A stretch of 64,000 nucleotides of DNA from Limnohabitans sp. Bal53 (GCF_003063355.1 NZ_NESH01000002.1:620001-684000); one strand, 5' to 3'. Shown: positions 18,724-29,023, counted from the first letter of the stretch. The notes: a model not told the origin generated them from the letters alone. Program-made: numbers and translations.

Positions 18724-19941
18724 TCAGGCCACGATGCCCTGTTCGCGCAGGGCCTGGATTTGCACAGCACTCAGCCCCATGCCAGACAACACCGCGTCGC
18801 TGTCCTGACCGATGCCAGGTGCATTGCGGCGGTGGCCGCCGGGCGTGCGCGAGAGCTTGGGCACGATACCGGGCACCATCAAATCGCTGCCGTCTGGCAT
18901 GCGCACGGTTTGCAGCATGTCACGCGCCAAGTAGTGCGGGTCTTGCGCAATGTCGGCCACGGTGTAAATGCGCCCGGACGGCACACTGGCGCGGTCCAAT
19001 GCGGCCAGCACCTCGTCCACCGTGTGCTGGGCCGTCCACTGGCCAATCACACCGTCGATTTCGGCCACGCGGGCCACTCGACCCGTGTTGTCTTTCAGGG
19101 CCGGGTCTTGCGCCAGGTCGTCGCGGCCAATTTCGGCCATCAGGCGTTTGAAGATGCTGTCGCCATTGCCTGCAATCAGGGCGTAGCCACCGTCCTTGCA
19201 CAAATAAGCGTTGCTGGGGGCAATACCGGGCAAAGCGCTACCGGCTGGGCCACGCACAGCGCCAAAGGCGCTGTATTCGGGCAGCAAGCTTTCCATGCAA
19301 TTGAACATCGCCTCGTACAAAGCCACGTCAATCACCTGGCCCCGGCCCGAAGTCTGGCGCTCGTGCAAGGCCATCAAGATGCCGATCACGCCATGCAAAG
19401 CCGCCAGCGTGTCGCCCAGGCTGATGCCCACACGCACCGGCACCCGGCCTGGCTCGGCCGTGAGGTGACGAATACCGCCCATGGCTTCACCCACCACGCC
19501 AAAACCCGGGCGATCGCGGTAGGGGCCACTCTGGCCGTAGCCGCTCACGCGCAGCATGATCAGGCGCGGATTGAGGGCCAACAAATCCTCCGGCCCCAAA
19601 CCCCAGCCCTCCATGGCGCCGGGGCGGAAGTTTTCAATCAGCACATCGCTTTCGGCAGCCAATTGGCGCACGATGTCCTGCGCGGCGGGCTGCTTGAGGT
19701 CCAGCGCCAAAGACTGTTTGTTGCGCGACTGCACCTGCCACCAGACCGAGGTGCCGCCCTTCATCAAGCGCCATTGGCGCAAAGGGTCGCCTGCGCCGGG
19801 GGGCTCGATCTTGACCACATCGGCCCCAAAATCGCCCAGGGTTTTGGCCGCAAAAGGGCCTGCAATCAACTGGCCCAATTCAAGGACCTTGAGCCCGGCC
19901 AAGGGGCCGGTGGCGGGTGAAAAAGCTTTGTCTGCGTTCAT
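18724..19941 (-). CDS. CaiB/BaiF family CoA-transferase
   Basis: Class III CoA-transferase of 405 residues: LAGLKVLELGQLIAGPFAAK, FGADVVKIEPPGAGDP, SRNKQSLALDLK and IENFRPGAMEGWG are family landmarks. Members move CoA between carboxylic acids; the substrate here is unknown. At the place where the family carries its catalytic Asp (usually RPGFD or GYD before QAxxG), this protein reads RPGFGVVGEAMGG, with Gly about 148. The ATG at 19941 lies four bases after the upstream stop, better than the overlapping ATG at 19968. It is probably cotranscribed with the small gene upstream and convergent with the Bug gene, a frequent neighbourhood in Burkholderiales. Confidence 0.85.
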   Translation of the reverse strand: MNADKAFSPATGPLAGLKVLELGQLIAGPFAAKTLGDFGADVVKIEPPGAGDPLRQWRLMKGGTSVWWQVQSRNKQSLALDLKQPAAQDIVRQLAAESDVLIENFRPGAMEGWGLGPEDLLALNPRLIMLRVSGYGQSGPYRDRPGFGVVGEAMGGIRHLTAEPGRVPVRVGISLGDTLAALHGVIGILMALHERQTSGRGQVIDVALYEAMFNCMESLLPEYSAFGAVRGPAGSALPGIAPSNAYLCKDGGYALIAGNGDSIFKRLMAEIGRDDLAQDPALKDNTGRVARVAEIDGVIGQWTAQHTVDEVLAALDRASVPSGRIYTVADIAQDPHYLARDMLQTVRMPDGSDLMVPGIVPKLSRTPGGHRRNAPGIGQDSDAVLSGMGLSAVQIQALREQGIVA

Positions 19942-19945
19942 GGTC

Positions 19946-20425
19946 TCAAGTGTAGGCAAAGTCCGCATCCACCCAGGCCTGCGCGGTTTGGCGGTTCAGC
20001 TTGAAACCGGCATCCACCTTGACTTCGGCCAGCGCATCGCCGCCTTCGTCCTGCGCACTCAGCACGGCATAGGGGTTGTCCTCGTCGGGCACGATGCGCA
20101 GCAGCACCGTCACGCGGCTGTCCTGGCCGTTCACCACAACACTCTGGTTGAGCTGCGCGTGCAACTGCTGCTCGCTGCGTCGCACAAACTCGCTGGCGGT
20201 TTTGACCAAGGTGATGAAGGCCGTGCCGTCCAGCGGCTTGGGGTTTTTCTTGTCGCGCCCCATGGTCCAAGGGCCGACCAAGGCAGGCTCAGACTCACCC
20301 ACCTTGTACATCGCCACCGCCCAGCCGTCGTCGTCCTCGTTTTTGATGACCTGGGCGGTCCAGTTGTCGTCTTGCCATAGGCGGGCTTCTTGCCGCAGAG
20401 GGGTGTCTTGTGTGTCGTCGCTCAT
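19946..20425 (-). CDS. Conserved hypothetical cytoplasmic protein
   Basis: Not recognised as a named family. It has 159 residues, no signal peptide or membrane segment, and is acidic. Blocks such as ARLWQDDNWTAQVIKNEDDD, GWAVAMYKVGESEPALVGP and TAFITLVKTASEFVRRSEQQ suggest a compact alpha/beta domain. The ATG at 20425 is chosen; the open frame extends upstream to 20782, but only as a shadow of the helicase gene. Placed 35 bases after the RecQ gene and four bases before the CoA-transferase, it looks like the middle gene of a three-gene transcription unit. Confidence 0.65.
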   Translation of the reverse strand: MSDDTQDTPLRQEARLWQDDNWTAQVIKNEDDDGWAVAMYKVGESEPALVGPWTMGRDKKNPKPLDGTAFITLVKTASEFVRRSEQQLHAQLNQSVVVNGQDSRVTVLLRIVPDEDNPYAVLSAQDEGGDALAEVKVDAGFKLNRQTAQAWVDADFAYT

Positions 20426-20460
20426 CGTGTCATCGCTCAAAAGTTGCTGCCGATCATGCC

Positions 20461-22548
20461 TCAAGGCTGCAAATGCAATGCCAGCAGGAGCACCTGAGGC
20501 GCACCTTGTTCGCGCAACAGCGCCGCCGCCACCGTGGCGGCCCAGCGGGTGCGCACCTGAGTGGCCACCAGCAGCACCGGCCCGGCGGGCAGTGCGGCAT
20601 GGGAGGCCAGGCGAATGGCCGACTCCAGGTGCGCCACCACGGGCGTGGAGGCGCTGTCGTCGGGCGCGGGGCCACCGCGCCAGCTGAACACATCGTGCAG
20701 CGGTAAGCGCCCCTTGCGGGCGATCTGCTCGGCCAGCACACGGTTGGCGGCCATGTCGGGCGCAGGCAGCGGCACCACGCACACCGGACGTGCAGGCCAG
20801 CTCTTGGCCCAGCGCCCTAAGCTGGCCACCGCACCGGCCAGCAGCGCCTCAGGCACCTGGTCCGATGCGCCGTGACGCAGGGCCAGCAATTCGGCCACCC
20901 AGCCCGGGTCATCGGCAAAGGCCACGGCGCGTCCCGCGTCAAAGCCGCGAATACTTCCTTTGCGCCCCACACCACCCGGCCAGCGTTTGCGCGGCTCGAT
21001 GTCCACGTCCATGCCGCGCAAAAAGTCACGCGCCGCGATCAGTTTGTCTGGTGAAGGCGTGAGGCCCGGAAACGGCAAATGCCCGGTGCACACCGAGCAG
21101 CGACCGCAAGGCGCAGGCGAAGGGTCATCCAGCGCAGTTTGCAAATACGCCATCAGGCAGCCCGCACCCTGCGCGTACTGGCGCATGATGCCCGCCTCTT
21201 GCTGGCGCACCTGGGCCAGAGCGGTCCATTTGGCCGTATCGTGTTCATAAGGCATGCCCGTGGCGCGCCAAGTGGGGCCGTCTTTGTCCACCACGCCATC
21301 GACCGCCAAGATTTTGAGCAGCGCCTCCAGCCGCCCGCGGCGCACGCCCGTGTCGGCTTCGATCTCCAGCAAACTGCGTCCGTCGTTGTCCAAGCTGCTC
21401 AGCACCTTGGCCGCCGTGGTCGCATCGGGAATCGACGCGGTGGCAAAGTAATCCCAGATGCGCTCGTCGGCGTCCGACGGCAGCAACACCCCTTCGGCAT
21501 GCGCCACCGCCCTGCCCGCCCGGCCCACCTGCTGGTAATAGGCCACCGGGGTCGAGGGCGAGCCCACATGCACACAAAACCCGAGGTCCGGTTTGTCATA
21601 ACCCATGCCCAGCGCCGAGGTGGCCACCACCGCCTTGACCTGGTTGTGGCGCAAACGCTCTTCCACTTTCAGGCGCGTGTCGGCGTCGGTCTGGCCGCTG
21701 TAGGCGTCTACCGCATGGCCACAGCTGCGCAAAAACGCCGTGAGCCGTTCCGCCTCGGCCACCGTCAGCACATACACAATGCCCGAGCCGGGCAATTGTG
21801 CCAGCGCATCGGCAATCCAGGCATAGCGCTGCAAGGGCGACAAGCCCGGCACCACCGACAGCGTGAGCGAAGTGCGGGCCAGCGTGCCGCGAAAAGTCAC
21901 AGTGCTTTCACCCAACTGTTTACCTATATCCAAAGTCACCCGCTCGTTGGCCGTGGCCGTGGTGGCGAGCACACTGGCCGTGGGTGTAGACAGCAGCGCC
22001 CGCGCCAGCCGCTGGTAATCGGGCCTGAAATCAAAACCCCAATCGCTGATGCAATGCGCCTCGTCGATCACGATCAGGCCCACCCGGGCCAGCAAAGCGC
22101 CCAGCCGCGCCGCAAAACGCGGGTTGCCCAAGCGTTCGGGCGAGACCAGCAACACGTCGATGGCGTCCGCGTCCAGCTGCTGGAACACCTCGTCCCAGTC
22201 GTCGATGTTGGTGGAGTTCACCGTGGCTGCCTTCAGACCCGCCCGCTCGGCGGCACTGACCTGGTCACGCATCAGCGCCAGCAAGGGCGAGACCACCAGC
22301 GTGGGGCCAGCGCCCGTGCTGCGGATCGCGTGCGTGGCCGCCCAGTACACCGCCGACTTGCCCCAGCCCGTGGCCTGCACCACCAACACCCGCGAGGCGG
22401 GCTGCAGCACCGCGTGCACCGCATCAACCTGATCAGCGCGAGGCACAGCGCCTGCCCCGGCCAGGCGGGCCAGGATGGTGTGCATGTGCTTTACGGCGAA
22501 GTCACGGGTGGGTGAGCTTGGCGGCTGCAAGTGACTGGCTGTGTTCAT
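20461..22548 (-). CDS. RecQ-family DNA helicase with C-terminal phosphoribosyltransferase-like domain
   Basis: ATP-dependent 3'-5' DNA helicase of 695 residues. The core has Walker A ATGWGKSAVYW, DEAH box VIDEAHCISDWGFDFRPDY, ATTATANERV, VATSALGMGYDKPDLGF and the arginine finger region QQVGRAGRAV. The RecQ-C Zn site is visible as GCLMAYL with CGRCSVC (about 480-510). After about residue 560 the RQC/HRDC domains are replaced by a region with RPVCVVPLPAPDMAANRVLAE and LLVATQVRTRWAATVAAALL. This is the layout of a PRTase fold as found in some actinobacterial RecQ-like proteins. The acidic pair usual in the PRPP loop is absent (VATQ), so it may bind but not catalyse. Confidence 0.85.
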   Translation of the reverse strand: MNTASHLQPPSSPTRDFAVKHMHTILARLAGAGAVPRADQVDAVHAVLQPASRVLVVQATGWGKSAVYWAATHAIRSTGAGPTLVVSPLLALMRDQVSAAERAGLKAATVNSTNIDDWDEVFQQLDADAIDVLLVSPERLGNPRFAARLGALLARVGLIVIDEAHCISDWGFDFRPDYQRLARALLSTPTASVLATTATANERVTLDIGKQLGESTVTFRGTLARTSLTLSVVPGLSPLQRYAWIADALAQLPGSGIVYVLTVAEAERLTAFLRSCGHAVDAYSGQTDADTRLKVEERLRHNQVKAVVATSALGMGYDKPDLGFCVHVGSPSTPVAYYQQVGRAGRAVAHAEGVLLPSDADERIWDYFATASIPDATTAAKVLSSLDNDGRSLLEIEADTGVRRGRLEALLKILAVDGVVDKDGPTWRATGMPYEHDTAKWTALAQVRQQEAGIMRQYAQGAGCLMAYLQTALDDPSPAPCGRCSVCTGHLPFPGLTPSPDKLIAARDFLRGMDVDIEPRKRWPGGVGRKGSIRGFDAGRAVAFADDPGWVAELLALRHGASDQVPEALLAGAVASLGRWAKSWPARPVCVVPLPAPDMAANRVLAEQIARKGRLPLHDVFSWRGGPAPDDSASTPVVAHLESAIRLASHAALPAGPVLLVATQVRTRWAATVAAALLREQGAPQVLLLALHLQP

Positions 22549-22659
22549 CGGCTCCCCTGTTCGCCTTGGCTGGCGTTTTTAATAAAGCGCCATTTTGCAA
22601 CGCAGCACCCGTTCATGAGCACCCCATCGACACCAACCCGACCGATGGGCCTTTGTGCA

Positions 22660-23820
22660 TCAAGCCTTCACCAAATGCGCCGCCAGCCCCCGGCGCGGCG
22701 CAGGCCCAATGGCCGGAGCATGGCCCAAACGCGTCCACATCTGCACCGTGTGCCCACGCTCAGCAGCGCCCAGCAACTGGTGCACGGCCTGGTAATGCGG
22801 TTTTTGCTCGGGGTATTCCTGCAAGGCCTGCGACAAAGGATGCATGGACAGGCCTTGTGCCGTGGCGGCCAGTTGCGCCCGCACATAGGCACGGCCGACC
22901 AGCAGTTGGGTGACGCGGTCGTTGCGCTCGGTACTCAGCCAGAAATAGGCGGGCGTGCTGGCAATGGCGGCATTGAAGCGCTCCAGTTGGCCCTTGATTT
23001 CCGAGCTGTCTGGGGCCGAGGCCTTGGTGCGGTCAAACAATCCCAGGGCATGGAGTGCACGCACCATGGGCGAGTTGAGCGAGATGCCGTCGCGGTGCTG
23101 GGCGATTTCCTTCGGGCCAATGCGCAGCACATGGTAGGACTCCAGCAGCGTGCGCGGTGTGACCAGTTCGGTGCGCCATGCATCCATGGCGATCTGCGCG
23201 TGGCGGGCCATGGCCGCGTCTTCGCCCCGAGTGACCAGGCCCAAAGTGACGGGCAAGCCTTTCACGCTGTCACCCACCGCCTGCAAAGCAGCCGCATCGG
23301 GCGTGCGGGTTTCGTACACACCCTTGTGCGTGTGGCGCCGGAACACCTGCGCAAACAGCGGGTCGGGCCGCACCTGCGCGTCGCGCACCAAATGAATGCG
23401 GGCCGTGGGCCGGGTGTCGGGGGCTTGGGCGCTGTATTCGCCTTCGGGGAACATCGCCACCTCGGTGCGGTAGCCGCGCTGGCGGGCTGCCAAATCCAGC
23501 ACCTCAATGAAAGTGCCCTGGCTGATCACCAACTGGCGCGAGAGCGGATCGGTCTCGGGCAGCAGGCGCGTCATGTCCATACGCAGCACGATGGTGTCAG
23601 GCGTGTCCAAGTCCACCAACCACGACTGCAGGTTGTGCGCGTGGGGTGCCAACAAAGCGTGAGACAAAACCCAACGGCGGATGTCCAGGCTGTCGGCTGG
23701 AGGGTTCCAGGCCGCAATGGCCTCGGGCGGCATGCTGCTGTCGCAGCCGGTCAAGCTGCTCACGGTGGCTGCGGCGATGAATCCGCCGCCTGCAATGCGC
23801 AACATCTGTCTTCTGTTCAT
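22660..23820 (-). CDS. Acg-like nitroreductase-family protein, Tat/lipoprotein signal
   Basis: A 386-residue exported protein. The N-terminus MNRRQMLRIAGGGFIAAA is a twin-arginine signal that continues into LTGC, so it may be both Tat-exported and lipidated. The rest resembles Acg/Rv2032-type nitroreductase-like proteins: SHALLAPHAHNLQSWLVDL, LLPETDPLSRQLVISQGTFI, VFRRHTHKGVYE and a C-terminal LLVGRAYVRAQLAATAQGLS. In this group half of the FMN site is often degenerate, so they may sequester flavin rather than reduce substrates. The LysR gene is divergent across a 105-base gap and may regulate it. Confidence 0.75.
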   Translation of the reverse strand: MNRRQMLRIAGGGFIAAATVSSLTGCDSSMPPEAIAAWNPPADSLDIRRWVLSHALLAPHAHNLQSWLVDLDTPDTIVLRMDMTRLLPETDPLSRQLVISQGTFIEVLDLAARQRGYRTEVAMFPEGEYSAQAPDTRPTARIHLVRDAQVRPDPLFAQVFRRHTHKGVYETRTPDAAALQAVGDSVKGLPVTLGLVTRGEDAAMARHAQIAMDAWRTELVTPRTLLESYHVLRIGPKEIAQHRDGISLNSPMVRALHALGLFDRTKASAPDSSEIKGQLERFNAAIASTPAYFWLSTERNDRVTQLLVGRAYVRAQLAATAQGLSMHPLSQALQEYPEQKPHYQAVHQLLGAAERGHTVQMWTRLGHAPAIGPAPRRGLAAHLVKA

Positions 23821-23925
23821 GGTGTGGCTCCTGGTTAAAAAGTGTTCATAAAAGGTCTGAGGTGGATTGTCTGGACCTCAGCGCCATTGCACAATTGCAT
23901 AAAACCGAACACCAGCCATTCATTC

Positions 23926-24834
23926 ATGAATACATCCAACTTCAACTGGGCACTCATCCCCTCTTTTTTGGCGGCCCTGGAGCACGGCAGCCTGATGGGC
24001 GCGGCCCGCGCCACGGGCGTGAGCCAGCCCACACTGGGGCGGCACATCGCCGAGCTGGAAGAGCAACTCCAACTCGTGCTGTTTGAGCGCACCGGGCGCG
24101 GGTTGCAGCCCACCGCGCAAGCCCTGTCGCTGGCCGAAGCAGCCCACGCCATGCAAGACGGTGCGGCGAGGTTTTCTCGCATGGCTTCGGGCTCGGGGCA
24201 AACGGTGCAAGGCCGGGTGCGGCTGTCGGCCAGCCAGCCCGTGGCCTGCTTTTTGTTGCCACCCATCCTGGCCCGCATGCGTCAAGCGCTGCCCGATGTG
24301 GTGGTCGATTTGCTGGTCAGCAACTCGGTGAGCAACTTGCTCATGCGCGAGGCCGACATGGCGCTGCGCATGGTGCGGCCTGAGCAAAGCAGCTTGGTGG
24401 CCAAGCACATTGGCCAAATGGCCCTGCGCGCCTGTGCCAGCCAAAGCTATTTGGAGCGCAGGGGCACGCCGGTGCAACCCGCAGACCTGCTGGCGCACGA
24501 CCTCATCACCGGCGACCACAACACCGAGATCGAAGACGGCTTTGCGGCGCTCGGTTTTCCGGCCAGCGGCCTGCGACACGGCCTGCGCAGCGACGACCTG
24601 AACGCCCAATGGGCCGCGGTGCAAGCCGGCCTGGGCGTGGGTTTCATGAGCGAGCACCTGATCGGCTCAGACCCCACCGTCACGGCCATCCTGCCCATGA
24701 TCGAGCTGCCCGTGTTACCCGTTTGGCTCACGGTGCACCGCGAGCTGCGCACCAGTGCACTGATGCGGGCGGTGTTTGACTTTTTGGCTGAAGCGGTGTC
24801 CCTGTCATTGCGAGCGCAGCGCGGCAATCCATGA
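23926..24834 (+). CDS. LysR-type transcriptional regulator
   Basis: A 302-residue regulator with an N-terminal winged HTH: FLAALEHGSLMGAARATGVS, QPTLGRHIAELEEQL and LFERTGRGLQPTAQA. A periplasmic-binding-like effector domain follows (about 90-290, QGRVRLSASQPVACFLLPPI). The ATG at 23926 matches the family N-terminus. The last residues, SLRAQRGNP, are not LysR sequence. They are encoded by the first copy of the palindromic repeat array, so the native stop was lost or replaced by repeat insertion. The likely target is the divergent Acg-like gene. Confidence 0.88.
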   Translation: MNTSNFNWALIPSFLAALEHGSLMGAARATGVSQPTLGRHIAELEEQLQLVLFERTGRGLQPTAQALSLAEAAHAMQDGAARFSRMASGSGQTVQGRVRLSASQPVACFLLPPILARMRQALPDVVVDLLVSNSVSNLLMREADMALRMVRPEQSSLVAKHIGQMALRACASQSYLERRGTPVQPADLLAHDLITGDHNTEIEDGFAALGFPASGLRHGLRSDDLNAQWAAVQAGLGVGFMSEHLIGSDPTVTAILPMIELPVLPVWLTVHRELRTSALMRAVFDFLAEAVSLSLRAQRGNP

Positions 24835-25163
24835 CGGCATCCCCGTCATTGCGAGCGCAGCGTGGCAATCCATGACCTCTGGGGGGCTGTGGATTGCTTC
24901 GTTCCTCGCAATGACGGTATCCCTGTCATTGCGAGCGCAGCGTGGCAATCCATGACGGCATCCCCGTCATTGCGAGCGCAGCGTGGCAATCCATGACCTC
25001 TGGGGGGCTGTGGATTGCTTCGTTCCTCGCAATGACGGTATACCTGTCATTGCGAGCGCAGCGCGGCAATCCATGACTGTGCCCCCGTCATTGCGAGCGC
25101 AGCGCGGCAATCCATGACCTCTGGGGGGCTGTGGATTGCTTCGTTCCTCGCAATGATGGTGAT
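24801..25163. repeat. Three tandem 121-bp units built from a palindromic repeat
   Basis: Units start at 24801, 24922 and 25043, a period of exactly 121 bases with few changes. Each unit holds two direct copies of tcattgcgagcgcagcg followed by ggcaatcc, then ctctggggggctgt, then one inverted copy beginning ggattgcttcgttcctcgc. The second direct and the inverted copy can fold into a long hairpin. The array starts inside the LysR stop region. Confidence 0.93.
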
Positions 25164-25235
25164 TTGGATTACTTCGTTCCTCGCCATGACAGTGAAAGCG
25201 TCATTGCGAGCGAAGCGCGGCAATCCATTTTTCCG
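25164..25235. repeat. Degenerate copies of the palindromic repeat
   Basis: An inverted copy (ggattacttcgttcctcgc, about 25165-25190) and a direct copy (tcattgcgagcgaagcg with ggcaatcc, 25201-25228) follow the tandem array in diverged form. From 25236 to the ylqF start at 25412 I see no gene or clear signal. Confidence 0.8.
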
Positions 25236-25411
25236 GCTGGCTTGGGATCAACGCGCCTGGCTCGCCATCACGAATTCGAAGAATCCTGTTCATGGTTCAA
25301 GTCATCATCCCCTAGGCTTTGTACTGATCGTGGGTTTTGCTTGCAGCTGAGCGGGTCCGAACTGCCCGACAATCAAGCCTCTAGCACTTTCAGTCAGCAG
25401 CGGCTTCTTTT

Positions 25412-26338
25412 ATGGCGATTCAATGGTTTCCCGGACACATGCACCTCACGCGCAAGGCGATTGGGGAGCGCATCAAAGACATCGACGTCGTCATTGAGAT
25501 GCTGGACGCCCGCTTGCCGGGATCGAGTGCCAACCCGATGCTGGCCGAGTTGATCGGGGCCAAACCGGGCCTCAAAATCCTGAGCAAACAAGACTTGGCC
25601 GACCCGGCGCAAACCGCCGCCTGGCTGACCCACTACAACGCCCTGCCGGGTGTGAGTGCCCTGGGGCTGGACACCAGCATGACGCAGCCGGCCAAAGCCT
25701 TGATCGACGCCTGCCGTCAGCTGGCACCCAACCGGGGCGGCATGGTCAAGCCCATGCGGGTGCTCATCTGCGGCATTCCCAACGTGGGCAAATCGACGCT
25801 GATCAACACCCTCAAAGGCAAACGCGCGGCCAAAACCGGTGACGAAGCGGGTGTGACCAAGCTGGAGCAGCGCATCACCTTGGCCGATGACTTTTACCTC
25901 TACGACACACCTGGCGTGCTGTGGCCTCGCATCATCGTGGAGCAAAGCGGCTACAACCTGGCCGCCAGCGGCGCGATTGGTGTGAACGCCTTTGACGAAG
26001 AGGTGGTGGCGCTGGAATTGCTGAACTACCTGATACCGCATTACCCGCAGGCCATCACCGAGCGCTACAAAGTTCAGAACGTCGCCAGTCACACCGACGA
26101 AACCCTGCTCGAAGCCATCGCCCGCCAGCGCGGCGCGATCCAAAGCGGCGGCCGGGTCAACACCACCAAAGCCGCAGAAATCGTGATTCACGATTTCCGC
26201 TCAGCCGCTTTGGGGCGCCTGACGCTGGAAACCCCCGCTGAATTTGCCGTCTGGCTGGCCGAGGGCAAAAAAGCCGATGCCGAGCGGGCCGTGCGCAAAG
26301 CGGGCAGCAAGAAGGCCCAAAAAGCTCTGAAAGACTGA
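25412..26338 (+). CDS. ylqF: Ribosome biogenesis GTPase YlqF/RbgA family
   Basis: Circularly permuted GTPase that assists large-subunit ribosome assembly. In the 308 residues the motifs appear in permuted order: MAIQWFPGHMHLTRKAI at the N-terminus, G4 as LSKQDLAD (about 57-64), G1 as GIPNVGKSTL (about 122-131) and G3 as YDTPGVLWP (about 167-175). A C-terminal helical domain ends in a Lys/Ala-rich tail suited to RNA contact. It is transcribed alone behind the repeat array. Confidence 0.93.
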   Translation: MAIQWFPGHMHLTRKAIGERIKDIDVVIEMLDARLPGSSANPMLAELIGAKPGLKILSKQDLADPAQTAAWLTHYNALPGVSALGLDTSMTQPAKALIDACRQLAPNRGGMVKPMRVLICGIPNVGKSTLINTLKGKRAAKTGDEAGVTKLEQRITLADDFYLYDTPGVLWPRIIVEQSGYNLAASGAIGVNAFDEEVVALELLNYLIPHYPQAITERYKVQNVASHTDETLLEAIARQRGAIQSGGRVNTTKAAEIVIHDFRSAALGRLTLETPAEFAVWLAEGKKADAERAVRKAGSKKAQKALKD

Positions 26339-26460
26339 GCGGCTTGCGCTGGCCGCGCATGGCTGCCGTCGAGATCTGGCTTCCTGCAGGTTAGAAATGG
26401 CGTCAACCCCTGGCCAAAAGCCATAAAATAGTTCACTTAATTACTCAAAATAGGTGATCT

Positions 26461-26999
26461 GTGAAGGGCGTTGTTTTTACCTCATTCCTCGAAATGGTGG
26501 AGAGTCAATTCACAGCCGACATGGTGGATGACATCATTGACGACTGCGATTTGCCTTCCTGCGGGGCTTATACCGCTGTGGGCACCTACCCGCATGAAGA
26601 AATGGTGGACTTGGTCGTGGCGCTGTCCAAGCGCTCGGGTATTGCCATACCGGATTTGTTGCGCGCCTATGGTCAGCATCTGTTTGCACATTTTTTCTCG
26701 ACGCACCCGTCCTTTTTTGCCAATGTCCATGACGCCTTGAGCTTTCTGGCCGGCATCGAAGTCATCATCCATGCAGAGGTTTTAAAGCTCTACCCCGATG
26801 CGCAACTGCCACGGTTTGAGACCGAGCACCACAGCCCCCAACGGCTCGTGCTGCTCTACCACTCGAGCAGACATTTTGAAGATTTAGCCGAAGGATTGAT
26901 CGCGGGGTGCATCATGCATTTCGGAGAAAAAATCGAACTGCACCGAGAAACTGTGGAGAACCAGGGCCAGCGCCAGGAACGATTTATTTTGACGCGCAC

Positions 27000-27003
<4 letters not shown>
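26461..27003 (+). CDS. H-NOX heme-binding nitric oxide sensor
   Basis: Soluble heme protein that binds NO and changes the activity of a partner protein. The 180-residue length is that of a stand-alone H-NOX domain. The proximal heme ligand is His 104 in [20 protein letters not shown], and the heme-propionate motif YxSxR is Tyr133-Ser135-Arg137 in [16 protein letters not shown]. The start is a GTG (VKGVVF type), with AGGTGA a few bases upstream. Its stop overlaps the kinase start by ATGA, so the two are translationally coupled, as in known H-NOX/HK pairs. Confidence 0.93.
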
Positions 27004-28352
<1,349 letters not shown>

Positions 28353-28390
28353 GCTCAAAAGCCAAGCAGAAGGTGATAAGGTCAGCGCCC

Positions 28391-28984
28391 ATGAACGCCC
28401 AACGCCCTACCCCCGACAAAGACGCCATCGCCCTGCTGCCCGAATTTGAGCGTCTGGGGCTGGACCGCATCAGCCTGGTGAACACTGCGGCGCAGGCGCA
28501 TCAGGCGCATGACCAGTTGATCACCGCCAGAGCTTGGGGCTTTGACACCGAGTCCAAACCCACCTTCAAAGTGGGCGAACAGTCCGACGGGCCGCACATT
28601 CTGCAGCTGGCCACCCCCGAACGAGCATGGGTGTTTCAGTTGCACGAGCCCGAGTGCCGCGCAGTAGCCGCCGATTTGCTGGCACGCGGGGGCATTGCCA
28701 AAGCCGGGTTTGGCCTGGGTGACGACCGCAAGCGCATCGTGCACAAGCTGGGCATTGACCCGCAAGGCATCTTGGAGCTCAACACCATCTTTCGCGAACG
28801 CGGTTACCGCAAGGACATGGGCGTCAAAGGGGCAGTGGCGGTGCTGTTCAATCAGCGATTCATCAAGTCCAAAAAAGCCGCCACCAGCAACTGGGCCAAC
28901 ACCCGCCTGAGCGAGGCGCAACTGGTCTACGCCGCCAACGATGCCTACGCGGCCATTCGGGTCTGGCAAGCCCTGGAACTTTGA
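28391..28984 (+). CDS. 3'-5' exonuclease, DEDDy family
   Basis: Single-domain RNase D-like exonuclease of 197 residues. The DEDD acidic residues are visible: FDTESKP (Asp 52, Glu 54), GFGLGDDRKRIVHKLG and YAANDAYAAIRVW, where Tyr four residues before the last Asp marks the DEDDy subtype. There is no HRDC domain, so it is not RNase D proper. It starts 38 bases after the kinase gene and may share its transcript by read-through. Its nucleic-acid substrate is unknown. Confidence 0.85.
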   Translation: MNAQRPTPDKDAIALLPEFERLGLDRISLVNTAAQAHQAHDQLITARAWGFDTESKPTFKVGEQSDGPHILQLATPERAWVFQLHEPECRAVAADLLARGGIAKAGFGLGDDRKRIVHKLGIDPQGILELNTIFRERGYRKDMGVKGAVAVLFNQRFIKSKKAATSNWANTRLSEAQLVYAANDAYAAIRVWQALEL

Positions 28985-29023
28985 CGGGATCTTAAAAGCG
29001 CCAGCTTCACGAGGTTGACCCCG

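Noticed and set aside
24801..25163. CRISPR array
   Set aside because: The repeats are 121 bases with internal palindromes, the intervals are themselves identical, there are no unique spacers, and no cas gene is near.
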